Shown in pieces: positions 5,741-12,034 of a stretch of 22,252 bases of DNA. The notes under the pieces are model-generated. The model was not told the origin of the DNA. It saw only the letters and a list, made by a program, of their open reading frames with translations, and did no database searches. Positions within the stretch are counted from its first letter, which is position 1. Every line of letters starts with the position of its first letter. The stretch comes from a virus: the IMG/VR virus record IMGVR_UViG_3300034374_007683, positions 1 to 22,252 of that record, one strand, 5' to 3'. Position numbers and translations under genes: made by a program.

Positions 5741-5959
5741 ATGAACTACGAACTCCGCAAGACCGAATATCCGGGCGGCGGCTGGATCGTCAAAGCGACC
5801 CCGGTCGTTCGGGCAGTCACCGACGAAGCGATCCGCCCAACCCTCTACTCATTCCGGACGCTGGACGCCGCCCGCCGCTTCATCGCCCACAACTCGAATG
5901 TCGTGAAGCGTGTCCGTCTGACCAAGGTGACGGACACCCACTACACTTACAAGGCGTAG
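5741..5959 (+). CDS. Small hypothetical protein (72 aa), last gene of the early plus-strand run
   Basis: ATG 5741 is preceded by CCACCAACAAGGAGCAAC, a clear member of the start-associated sequence family. The protein has strands (YELRKTEYPGGGWIVKATPV and PTLYSFRT) followed by a helix (LDAARRFIAHNSNVVKRVRL). The GWIV-to-FxTxxAARxFIA layout resembles the leaderless protein at 15392-15610 (GWIAS and HAARWIAEK) and may be a shared small fold. Transcription through it is expected to end at the paired hairpins just downstream, where it converges with whiB. Confidence 0.6.
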   Translation: MNYELRKTEYPGGGWIVKATPVVRAVTDEAIRPTLYSFRTLDAARRFIAHNSNVVKRVRLTKVTDTHYTYKA

Positions 5960-5960
5960 T

Positions 5961-5993
5961 AACGGTGCGATTCTGTGGTGGTCTCGCACCGTT
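5961..5993 (+). terminator. 10-bp perfect hairpin at the convergent junction
   Basis: AACGGTGCGA (5961-5970) pairs perfectly with TCGCACCGTT (5984-5993) around a 13-base loop. It starts two bases after the stop of the plus-strand gene. Without a long T-tract on either strand it is a GC-rich terminator of the actinobacterial kind. Confidence 0.7.
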
Positions 5994-5994
5994 G

Positions 5995-6030
5995 GCCCCG
6001 CCCTCACCGACGCACGGCAGAGGGCGGGGC
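5995..6030 (-). terminator. 11-bp perfect hairpin at the convergent junction
   Basis: GCCCCGCCCTC (5995-6005) pairs perfectly with GAGGGCGGGGC (6020-6030) across a 14-base loop. It lies two bases beyond the whiB stop codon on the minus strand, so it most likely terminates whiB. Being symmetrical, it could also back up the neighbouring hairpin for plus-strand transcripts. Confidence 0.7.
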
Positions 6031-6032
6031 AA

Positions 6033-6347
6033 CTACAACTCGCCTCGCCGCCGCCGACGCCGCTTCTCCGCGAATCGCTGCCGCTCCGTCATCCCACCCC
6101 AAACGCCCCAATGTTGGTGAAACTCTAAGGCGTACTCCAGACACTCGTCTCGAACGCTGCACTCTTCGCAAAGTGTGAGCGCCTCTAACGGTCTCCGCCC
6201 GGAAGGCGGATAGAAGAGGGAGATGTCCTTTCCGCGACAGTTCGCCGCGTCAATCCACGGGCCGGGAGGCGGCGCCGCAACTGGCAACTCCCATTCGTCC
6301 CGTGTCACGCCTGAAACGGTACATTCCGTGTTGACCGCTCCCGACAT
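6033..6347 (-). CDS. whiB: WhiB-family iron-sulfur transcription regulator
   Basis: The only minus-strand gene. 104 residues with the four WhiB cysteines, C37, C60, C63 and C69 (NC then LCEECSVRDEC), the EYALEF helix and the GVWGG turn at 81-85, followed by MTERQR and a strongly basic tail (RRRRRR) for DNA contact. WhiB proteins carry a 4Fe-4S cluster and act with the region 4 domain of the primary sigma factor. Phage copies are known to interfere with host WhiB regulation. The family is essentially limited to actinobacteria and their phages, so it identifies the host group. The N-terminal 30 residues are not conserved, and an in-frame GTG at codon 14 is possible. Only 26 bases separate it from the divergent ParB-like ATG. 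Confidence 0.93.
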   Translation of the reverse strand: MSGAVNTECTVSGVTRDEWELPVAAPPPGPWIDAANCRGKDISLFYPPSGRRPLEALTLCEECSVRDECLEYALEFHQHWGVWGGMTERQRFAEKRRRRRRGEL

Positions 6348-6373
6348 GCCGCCGACCCGCTAACGTGGCGCAG

Positions 6374-6865
6374 ATGGCAAACGAGCCGGCAATCCGGGGA
6401 AACGTGGAGCACGTTCCGGTCGACCGGCTCACCCCGCACCCGGCGAACCCGCGAGAAGGGGACATCGGAGCGATCGCGGAAAGCATCCGAATGAACGGCT
6501 GGTTTGGAACGATCGTCGCTCAAACGTCGACCGGTCATGTCATCGCCGGCAATCATCGGCTCGAAGCGGCCCGCCTGCTCGGCATGGAAGAGGTGCCCGT
6601 CTTTTGGGCCGACGTCGACGACAACACGGCCCGCCGAATGCTGCTCGCCGACAACCGGACAAGCGACCTCGCCACTTACAACCTCGACCTGCTTGCGGAC
6701 ATCCTCCGCGAAGCGGCCACCGTCGACACGCTGACTGGCACCGGATTCGATCCCGATGACCTCGACTCGATTCTCGACTTGCAGCCCGAGCCGCCGCAAT
6801 GGGATGAACCTCCCGCCGCCCGCTTCCATAGGTGCCCGTCATGCGGTTACGGTTGGCAGGCGTGA
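6374..6865 (+). CDS. ParB-like nuclease-domain protein with C-terminal zinc ribbon
   Basis: 163 residues from ATG 6374; an in-frame GTG at 6365 would add three. Residues 13-110 form the ParB/sulfiredoxin fold: VPVDRLTPHPANPREGD, IAESIRMNGWFGTIVAQ, TGHVIAGNHRLEAARLLG with GNHR at 59-62, EVPVFWADVDD and MLLADNRTSDLATYN. The C-terminus ends in a half zinc ribbon, CPSCGYGW (C154, C157). Actinophages often call this a partition protein, but without ParA it is better seen as the ParB-like (IbrB-type) partner of the PP-loop protein at 7724. ParB domains bind CTP, and some family members hydrolyse nucleotides or nick DNA. There is no clear ribosome-binding site; TAACGT lies seven bases before the ATG. 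Confidence 0.85.
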   Translation: MANEPAIRGNVEHVPVDRLTPHPANPREGDIGAIAESIRMNGWFGTIVAQTSTGHVIAGNHRLEAARLLGMEEVPVFWADVDDNTARRMLLADNRTSDLATYNLDLLADILREAATVDTLTGTGFDPDDLDSILDLQPEPPQWDEPPAARFHRCPSCGYGWQA

Positions 6866-6869
6866 CCGA

Positions 6870-7064
6870 ATGGGCAAGAGAACGGCATCCTGCCGGACGG
6901 AATCTACGAAAATCGTCGCCGTTCGCCTCGCCCGCGTGGACGCCGACATCATCCAAGCGGTTGCAAGAGAGCACGACATCACACAATCGGACGTCATCCG
7001 CTGGGCGATCGCCGAATGGGAAGAGCGCCATATTGAATCCATACGACGATCCACAAGTGGCTGA
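6870..7064 (+). CDS. Ribbon-helix-helix (CopG-type) DNA-binding protein
   Basis: A 64-residue protein starting four bases after the ParB-like stop. Residues 12-53 match the ribbon-helix-helix pattern: a strand with alternating residues (TKIVAVRLARVD), helix A (ADIIQAVAREHD), a turn, and helix B (TQSDVIRWAIAEWEERH). Such dimers bind short operator repeats and usually repress their own operon, so this is the likely local regulator of the modification island. It overlaps the next gene by about 30 bases. The C-terminal RRSTSG is probably disordered. Confidence 0.75.
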   Translation: MGKRTASCRTESTKIVAVRLARVDADIIQAVAREHDITQSDVIRWAIAEWEERHIESIRRSTSG

Positions 7065-7734
7065 CCGCTACGACCTGCACTATTTCGGTCGCGTCGAGAC
7101 GGCGGAAGATCAAACATTGCAATCTGCCATTCTTCCGCTCGCCGTGTCCGCCGTCGTGCTCGACCTCGGAGCCGGCACCGGCTTAGTGAAGGCGCTCACC
7201 GACCCGCTCGCCTACGTCGCCGTCGACTCTTCCGCCCCAATGCTGCAACACCTCATCAGCACACACCCCGAAGTATTCACTATTCAAGCGGACCTGAATA
7301 CGTCCGCCGGCATCCGTCACCTAATGGAAGAAGCCGCCTTTATCGGCCCGTTCGATCTCGTCACCTGCATATTCTCCGGACACTTCATTCACAGCCGGCG
7401 CCTCTTCAAAGCGGCCTACGAACTGCTCACCCCCGGCGGAATGATCGTGCATCACGGAAACATGCCTCGCCGACGCTTCCGGAGAGCCGGCCTTTATCCG
7501 GAATGGCAGAACCTTGAAACACACCCGGAGTACCGGGCCGACACCCTTCGCGAGCGCCTCACACAAGCCGGCTTCGAAGATGTCCGCATCGTCGGCATGA
7601 ACGCGGTCCCCGACTGGATCACCCGCCACCTATCACCCAACACAGCCTTTAGGCTGATGTCTATGTCCCGGCACATTCCGGCCCGATGGCACTTCCACGC
7701 AGCCGGCTTCGGAAGGAAACCCTATGACCGCTAG
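7033..7734 (+). CDS. Class I SAM-dependent methyltransferase
   Basis: A 233-residue protein if the TTG at 7033 is used (NPYDDPQVADRYDLHYF follows); GTG 7057 is the alternative, and neither has a strong ribosome-binding site. Motif I is VVLDLGAGTGLV, the acidic end of strand 2 is VAVDSSAPM, a motif IV-like strand is FDLVTCIFSGHFIH, and LLTPGGMIVHHG is the usual post-IV strand. There is no DPPY or Cys catalytic motif, so a base N6/N4 or C5 methylase is unlikely. The fold is nearer to small-molecule, sugar or lipid methyltransferases. In this neighbourhood the target may be a modified nucleotide or sugar; that is inference. It overlaps both neighbours, which supports coordinated expression. Confidence 0.8.
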   Translation: MNPYDDPQVADRYDLHYFGRVETAEDQTLQSAILPLAVSAVVLDLGAGTGLVKALTDPLAYVAVDSSAPMLQHLISTHPEVFTIQADLNTSAGIRHLMEEAAFIGPFDLVTCIFSGHFIHSRRLFKAAYELLTPGGMIVHHGNMPRRRFRRAGLYPEWQNLETHPEYRADTLRERLTQAGFEDVRIVGMNAVPDWITRHLSPNTAFRLMSMSRHIPARWHFHAAGFGRKPYDR

Positions 7735-8875
7735 CAGACGACTCGACCTTGGAATCGACGTATTCAACGAGGCCGTCAACCGGCTCGTCAAAGTGTACGA
7801 AGAGGGACATCGCATCATCGTCTCGTTCTCCGGTGGCAAAGATTCTGGAGTGTGCATCGAACTGGCGGTCATCGCCGCCACCATTACCGACCGGCTCCCC
7901 GTCGAAGTGCTCATGCGCGACGAAGAGGTCATGTTCCCCGGCACCTTCGAATATGCGGAACGGCTGGCCGCTCGACCCGAAATCGACTTCCATTGGATTT
8001 ACGCCCGGCAGCCCGTCATCAACTGCTTCAATCGGCGCCAACCGTACTTTTGGGTGTTCGACCCGATGCTCGACCCGTCCGAATGGATGAGACAGCCACC
8101 CGACTTCGCTTACGAAATCCCCGACAAGAACATTCTCGACATGATCAAACCGGACCGGTTCCCGCCCCCGGAAGGCAAAGAACTCATGTCCGTCATCGGG
8201 CTCCGAATCTCCGAATCGTTCTCCCGTCGCCGCGGACTGTTCTCATCGAAGGGGTACATAACGAAGCCGCAACGGCACGGCGTCCGTCTCGTCCGCCCAA
8301 TCTACGATTGGAACGACGGCGACATCTGGAAGGCGATCTCCGAGAACAAGTGGGATTACAACCATGCTTACGACGTTCTGCACCGGCATGGCGTCCCGCC
8401 ACGAGAGTTACGGATTGGTCCGCCGACCATGAACATTCACGGCGCCAACAACCTTGCGGTCGCCCGCATCGCGTGGCCGAAATGGTTTGATCAACTGGAG
8501 CGCCGACTCCCCGGCGTCAAGACGGTCGCACAGTTCGGGAAGCGTGCCGTCACCGCGAACCGGCGGCTCGGCGAAACGTGGGAAGACACCTTCCGTCGAG
8601 AGTGCATTGAGAAGGCGCCCGACTGGATCGCTGACCGCTCCCTGAAGGCGATGAACGCGACACTTGCCGCTCACGCCCGTCACGCCTCGACACCGCTTCC
8701 GGACACCGCCCGCTGCTACCAATGTCATGTTGCGGTCGGCTCATGGAAGAAGATGACCGACACCCTTTATCTCGGCGACCCGTTCAGCGCCGCCACCGGC
8801 GGAATCCTGCCGCTCATTGAACCGGAGTTCTTCCGGCCGGGCGCCGGCCAATGGGGAGGCAAGCCGACATGGTGA
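7724..8875 (+). CDS. PAPS reductase-like PP-loop ATPase (IbrA/DUF3440-like)
   Basis: 383 residues starting at ATG 7724, overlapping the methyltransferase. The ATP pyrophosphatase PP-loop is SFSGGKDS at 34-41. VEVLMRDEEVMFPGTFEYAE and HWIYARQPV follow, as in the IbrA branch of the phosphoadenylyl-sulfate reductase family. GLRISESFSRR (159-169) and RPIYDWNDGDIWKAI (191-205) are the usual downstream motifs. A CxxC (C331, C334, in ARCYQCH) near the C-terminus may bind zinc or act in sulfur or redox chemistry. IbrA is encoded with the ParB-like IbrB in some enterobacterial mobile elements; here a ParB-like gene lies two genes upstream. DndC, which puts sulfur into DNA backbones, belongs to the same superfamily, but DndB/D/E are absent. 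The substrate is unknown. Confidence 0.85.
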   Translation: MTASRRLDLGIDVFNEAVNRLVKVYEEGHRIIVSFSGGKDSGVCIELAVIAATITDRLPVEVLMRDEEVMFPGTFEYAERLAARPEIDFHWIYARQPVINCFNRRQPYFWVFDPMLDPSEWMRQPPDFAYEIPDKNILDMIKPDRFPPPEGKELMSVIGLRISESFSRRRGLFSSKGYITKPQRHGVRLVRPIYDWNDGDIWKAISENKWDYNHAYDVLHRHGVPPRELRIGPPTMNIHGANNLAVARIAWPKWFDQLERRLPGVKTVAQFGKRAVTANRRLGETWEDTFRRECIEKAPDWIADRSLKAMNATLAAHARHASTPLPDTARCYQCHVAVGSWKKMTDTLYLGDPFSAATGGILPLIEPEFFRPGAGQWGGKPTW

Positions 8876-9594
8876 ACCGGCACAACATCGCGGCCGACGG
8901 TTCATGGCGGTACACCGGACAACACGACTCATTCCCGATCGCCCCCGGAGAAGTATGGGCCGTCGACCGGCACCTCTTCGTGTGCGCCGACGCGGAGCGG
9001 CAAGAGCAACCGTGGACCCTCGCCGGAGTCCGCACCGAAACGATCGCATTCGTGTACGCCGACCCTCCCTATTCGGCAGGCATCGCCCGCTCTTACCGCA
9101 CCAAAGCCGGCGTCGACGGCGGTAAGGGTGCACCGGTCGACTACCCGAATCTGGTCCAACAGTTCGTTGCGGCCGCTCGACTCAACGAAACGGTCGCCTA
9201 TGTTGAATCCGGTGTGAAGACGGTCGATCAAGTGGCTGACGCCTGTCAGGCCGTCGGAGCAGAAATCACCGGCCGTTGGAATATCTCGTTCTACGGCAAG
9301 GAGCCCGCTCGCCTCATCGCCGCCGACTTCCGACCGCAACCGGTCAACGATCACCCCGACTTCGAAGGTGTCGACGACGACGACACGCCGGCCCTAGCGG
9401 TCGCCCATTGGGCCCGTAGGCGCCCGAACGGTCTCGTGCTGGACCCGTGTGCCGGCCGCGGCCTAACAGCCCGCACAGCGCAACAGAGCGGCTACCGGTC
9501 CGTGAACGTGGAACTGTCTCCGTACCGGCTCGCGGAAGCGATCGCGTCCGTCGCCCGCCTCACCGGCACCAATCCGATTAGGGTTGTTCCGTGA
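8869..9594 (+). CDS. Beta-class DNA adenine/cytosine-N4 methyltransferase
   Basis: 241 residues from ATG 8869; GTG 8872 is an alternative, and both overlap the PP-loop gene. Catalytic motif IV is FVYADPPYSAG with DPPY at 65-68. The SAM-binding motif I is VLDPCAGRGLTA (LDPCAGRG at 191-198), after which NVELSPYRLAEA continues the domain. Motif IV before motif I marks the beta class of amino-methyltransferases, which make N6-methyladenine or N4-methylcytosine. No restriction endonuclease gene is adjacent, so it is an orphan methylase, probably protecting phage DNA or forming part of the wider modification island. The target-recognition region between the motifs (about 80-180) is short, so the site may be short too. 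Confidence 0.85.
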   Translation: MVNRHNIAADGSWRYTGQHDSFPIAPGEVWAVDRHLFVCADAERQEQPWTLAGVRTETIAFVYADPPYSAGIARSYRTKAGVDGGKGAPVDYPNLVQQFVAAARLNETVAYVESGVKTVDQVADACQAVGAEITGRWNISFYGKEPARLIAADFRPQPVNDHPDFEGVDDDDTPALAVAHWARRRPNGLVLDPCAGRGLTARTAQQSGYRSVNVELSPYRLAEAIASVARLTGTNPIRVVP

Positions 9595-9971
9595 CCACCG
9601 CGAAAACGACGAATGCTCAAACTGTCGAAATGCTCGGCGACCTCCCCGACCGGCTCGCCGCTGCACCCTTCCGAACAACAAAACGGTATGACCCGCCCCA
9701 CGAATATCTGATGACGTTCGACAATCCGGACCGCATCGCCCTCTGGCATGACCTTCGAACCGCGCTCACCCTGTACGGGATCACCCGCCCGTTCTACCGA
9801 AGCAAGCAGACATGGAAGTATCTCGACCTCCCCGACGGTTACACCTATTGGGTTATGGCGCAATGGCTCCGCCCCGACTGGCGAGAAAAGTTCGACCCGA
9901 CCGATAACTACGTCATCAACCGGCAACGGACCGACGTCGCAGTAACCGGCAGATGGGCAACAAGTGAGTGA
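9591..9971 (+). CDS. Conserved-looking hypothetical protein of the modification island (126 aa)
   Basis: Starts at GTG 9591 in a GTGA overlap with the methyltransferase stop, and its own stop overlaps the next start. It opens MTTAKTTNAQ, then a helical region (VEMLGDLPDRLAAAPF) and an aromatic-rich core (PDRIALWHDLRTALTLYGIT, RPFYRSKQTWKYLDLPDGYT, YWVMAQWLRPDW). The abundance of Trp/Tyr and the PDGYTYWVMAQW strand suggest a compact alpha/beta protein, but I recognise no catalytic motif. Tight coupling on both sides makes a role in the same pathway as the methylase and glycosyltransferase likely. Confidence 0.7.
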   Translation: MTTAKTTNAQTVEMLGDLPDRLAAAPFRTTKRYDPPHEYLMTFDNPDRIALWHDLRTALTLYGITRPFYRSKQTWKYLDLPDGYTYWVMAQWLRPDWREKFDPTDNYVINRQRTDVAVTGRWATSE

Positions 9972-10566
9972 ACCCCGCTTCCTGATGATGGCCATTGAAG
10001 GCCGCCGGCCGATCGTGGAGTACGTCGCGCAGCACATCCCGAACCTTGAAGTGACATGGGAGCGCGGACAAGGCGCAATGGACACCTTCCTTCGTCACCT
10101 CCGATCAGCCGGCAACGACCCAATCGTCAGAATGGAGGACGACATCATCCTGACCAAAGGATTCATGCCGGCCATTCTCGCCGCTATCGAAGAGCACCCC
10201 GACAACCTCATCCAGTTCTTCACCCGCCACAAGGAGAACAGCGAACAAGGTTCCCGCTGGATGGCAGGCTCCACGTTCAGTTGGAACCAATGCTCATTCA
10301 TGCCGGCCGGAATGGCTGGACAGGTCGCCGACTTCTACGACGAGCCACTTTGGCAAGAGCGCCGCTACGAACATCCGACAGGGCTCGACAACCTTGTGTG
10401 CGACTGGCTCACCACTCACCGCCAGAAATACTGGCTTCATAACCCGAGCCTTGTCCAACATGCCCGGACCGTCTCCGCCATAGACCGGCGACGAGCCCGC
10501 AACCGTCACACAAAGTTCGTCGCAGAGTTAGAATACGACGGCTTCCCCACCGAATACCTCCCGTAA
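9964..10566 (+). CDS. GT-A-like glycosyltransferase
   Basis: 200 residues beginning at GTG 9964, overlapping the previous gene. Strand 1 is FLMMAIEGRRPIV, and a DxD-like acidic motif VRMEDDIIL (E58, D59, D60) is in the position used for metal and nucleotide-sugar binding. A middle part (GSTFSWNQCSFMPAGMAGQV) and a C-terminal signature (WLHNPSLVQHARTVSAIDRR then RARNRHTKFVAEL) follow; I have seen that signature in phage proteins annotated as glycosyltransferases. Possible acceptors are modified bases in the phage DNA or a capsid protein. Position after a DNA methylase and before a ParB-like gene favours DNA, but this is inference. No signal peptide or membrane anchor, so it acts in the cytoplasm. 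Confidence 0.75.
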   Translation: MSEPRFLMMAIEGRRPIVEYVAQHIPNLEVTWERGQGAMDTFLRHLRSAGNDPIVRMEDDIILTKGFMPAILAAIEEHPDNLIQFFTRHKENSEQGSRWMAGSTFSWNQCSFMPAGMAGQVADFYDEPLWQERRYEHPTGLDNLVCDWLTTHRQKYWLHNPSLVQHARTVSAIDRRRARNRHTKFVAELEYDGFPTEYLP

Positions 10567-10593
10567 CCCGACCCGCACCAGCAAGGAGCACTA

Positions 10594-11403
10594 ATGGCAA
10601 CCAAAGGCAAAGCCGCAGTCGAGAAGAAGAACAAGAGTCTCGAAAAACTGGAGATCGTCTACGCGGCCCTCACCCAAATCAAACCGAACGATTACAACCC
10701 GAACCGGCAGTCCGACGCCGACTTCGACCTTCTGCTCCGCTCAATCACCGAAGACGGCTTCACGCAACCCATCGTCGCCGTCCGCACCGAAGACGCCGAA
10801 CTCGCCAAGCAGTACCCGTACACCATCGTCGACGGCGAACACCGCTGGAGAGCAGCAAGCCACCTCGGAATGAAAGAGGTACCGCTCGCCATCGTCCCGA
10901 TGACCTTAGAACAGGCCCGAATCGCCACCCTCCGCCACAACCGGGCCAGAGGCTCCGAAGACATCGAACTCGCCACCGAAGTCCTCCGCGACCTCGAAAA
11001 ACTCGGCGCCCTCGACTGGGCCCAAGACAGCCTCCAGTTGTCCGACGACGAACTCAACCGTCTGCTCGAAGACATCCCCGCCCCCGAAGCCCTCGCCGGA
11101 GAAGACTTCGGCGGAGCATGGGAACCCAAAGACATGGATGCCCCCGAAGGCGTCACCGCTGCTTCAACCGGCGGACACCAAGAGGTAGCCCTCACCCCCG
11201 CCGCCATCGAAGCGCAGCGCGACCGAGAGAAGCGCCTCGCCGAAGCCAAGAACGTCGAAGAGCGGCAACGCATCGAACAGGAGCGAGCGATCTACCGCCT
11301 CAACCTCACCTTCACCAACGACGAAGCAAAGATCGTCAAGGCCGCCCTCGGCGACCGACCCGCCATCCGGCTTCTCGAACTCTGCCAAGCGGCAGCCGGC
11401 TGA
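10594..11403 (+). CDS. Second ParB-like nuclease-domain protein, longer form
   Basis: 269 residues; ATG 10594 follows CACCAGCAAGGAGCACTA. After a Lys-rich N-terminus (KGKAAVEKKNKSLEKLE), residues 22-130 are a ParB/sulfiredoxin domain: LTQIKPNDYNPNRQSDAD, LLRSITEDGFTQPIVAV, YTIVDGEHRWRAASHLGM with GEHRW at 81-85, EVPLAIVPMTLEQARIATLRHNRARG. A linker rich in Ala, Gly and Glu follows, then a charged coiled coil (about 208-233, AQRDREKRLAEAKNVEERQR) and a C-terminal domain (LNLTFTNDEAKIVKAALGDR). It is not a close copy of the first ParB-like protein: GEHR replaces GNHR and there is no zinc ribbon. It closes the island. Confidence 0.83.
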   Translation: MATKGKAAVEKKNKSLEKLEIVYAALTQIKPNDYNPNRQSDADFDLLLRSITEDGFTQPIVAVRTEDAELAKQYPYTIVDGEHRWRAASHLGMKEVPLAIVPMTLEQARIATLRHNRARGSEDIELATEVLRDLEKLGALDWAQDSLQLSDDELNRLLEDIPAPEALAGEDFGGAWEPKDMDAPEGVTAASTGGHQEVALTPAAIEAQRDREKRLAEAKNVEERQRIEQERAIYRLNLTFTNDEAKIVKAALGDRPAIRLLELCQAAAG

Positions 11404-11409
11404 CCCGTG

Positions 11410-11428
11410 TAACATCCCCGTTTACGGG
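11410..11428 (+). promoter_or_regulatory. Possible promoter/operator upstream of the terminase genes
   Basis: The 42-base gap before the small terminase holds TAACAT (11410-11415), which fits the actinobacterial -10 consensus TAnnnT, and the short dyad CCCGT-TT-ACGGG (11417-11428). A further CCCGT lies at 11404-11408. I see no good -35 box. A strong AGAAGGAG site follows. This is where a late promoter would be expected, but the match is weak. Confidence 0.25.
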
Positions 11429-11445
11429 ACAGAAGGAGCAATGAC

Positions 11446-11865
11446 ATGGCGACCCCGAAGCAGGCTGAGATCGCGCAGCGTCGAACGCAGGCGCTCGAAC
11501 TTCGTGCGGCTGGTCTGACCTACGAACTGATTTCGCAGCGTCTCGGCTATTCGTCGCGGCAGGCTGCCCATCGGGATGTTCAAGCGGCGATTGAGCAAGC
11601 GGTGGAACTGCCGACGCGGGAGATGCTGAACGAGGAACTGAACCGGCTCGACAAGATGATGCAAGGGTTGTGGGCGGACGCCCGTAAGGGTGACCCGAAC
11701 AAGGTGGGTGCCGTCCTGAAGATTATGGACACCCGCGCCAAGTATCTCGGCCTTTACGCCCCTGAGCGGCTACAAGCCGAGGTTCGAATCGACGATCCGA
11801 CGAAGGTGGCGGAGAGCATTCTGGAGATCGCCGACTCATTGCGGGCTGGAGATGCCGCCAAGTAA
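11446..11865 (+). CDS. terS: Terminase small subunit-like DNA-binding protein
   Basis: 139 residues, ATG 11446 behind AGAAGGAG. The N-terminal half is a helix-turn-helix (about residues 10-45: AQRRTQALELRAAGLTYEL, ISQRLGYSSRQAAHRDVQA). The C-terminal half is helical and ends with KIMDTRAKYLGLYAPERLQ, which I know from many actinophage small terminases. The protein would bind the packaging site and recruit the large subunit encoded 165 bases downstream. Third-position base use shifts at this gene: more G- and T-ending codons than in the C-rich early genes on the left, in line with the switch to the late module. Confidence 0.82.
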   Translation: MATPKQAEIAQRRTQALELRAAGLTYELISQRLGYSSRQAAHRDVQAAIEQAVELPTREMLNEELNRLDKMMQGLWADARKGDPNKVGAVLKIMDTRAKYLGLYAPERLQAEVRIDDPTKVAESILEIADSLRAGDAAK

Positions 11866-12034
11866 GCCGAAGGCGACAGGTCCGACCCGTGTCCTCTTCA
11901 TCGGTGTCCTCGGTGAGCGGTTCGTGTGCCGGTGCGGCCGGTCCCTGAGACGCGGAATGATTGTGCATCCCAAGGATGGCGACCCGGTCTGTTCGCTGGC
12001 ATGTGTTCCGCCGGCTGATCCTCCGGGCGAGTGA
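11852..12034 (+). CDS. Tiny Cys-rich protein between the terminase genes (60 aa)
   Basis: ATG 11852 lies inside the end of the small terminase gene, and the stop overlaps the large terminase GTG (GTGA at 12031-12034). That chain of overlaps supports real, coupled translation. Four cysteines appear as CRCG (about residues 27-29) and VCSLAC (47-51), a spacing suited to a treble-clef or zinc-ribbon site, with HPKDGDPVC between. The N-terminus is basic. It may be a small packaging accessory or DNA-binding protein; I know no named family for it. Confidence 0.55.
   Translation: MPPSKPKATGPTRVLFIGVLGERFVCRCGRSLRRGMIVHPKDGDPVCSLACVPPADPPGE

Noticed and set aside
6374-6865. ParB-like gene as part of a plasmid-type partition system
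   Set aside because: No ParA ATPase gene and no parS-like repeat seen nearby; the enzyme-rich neighbourhood fits a modification role better.
7724-8875. PP-loop protein as DndC of a phosphorothioation system
   Set aside because: No DndB, DndD, DndE or Ssp partners are present, and the segments after the PP-loop look closer to IbrA/PAPS reductase.
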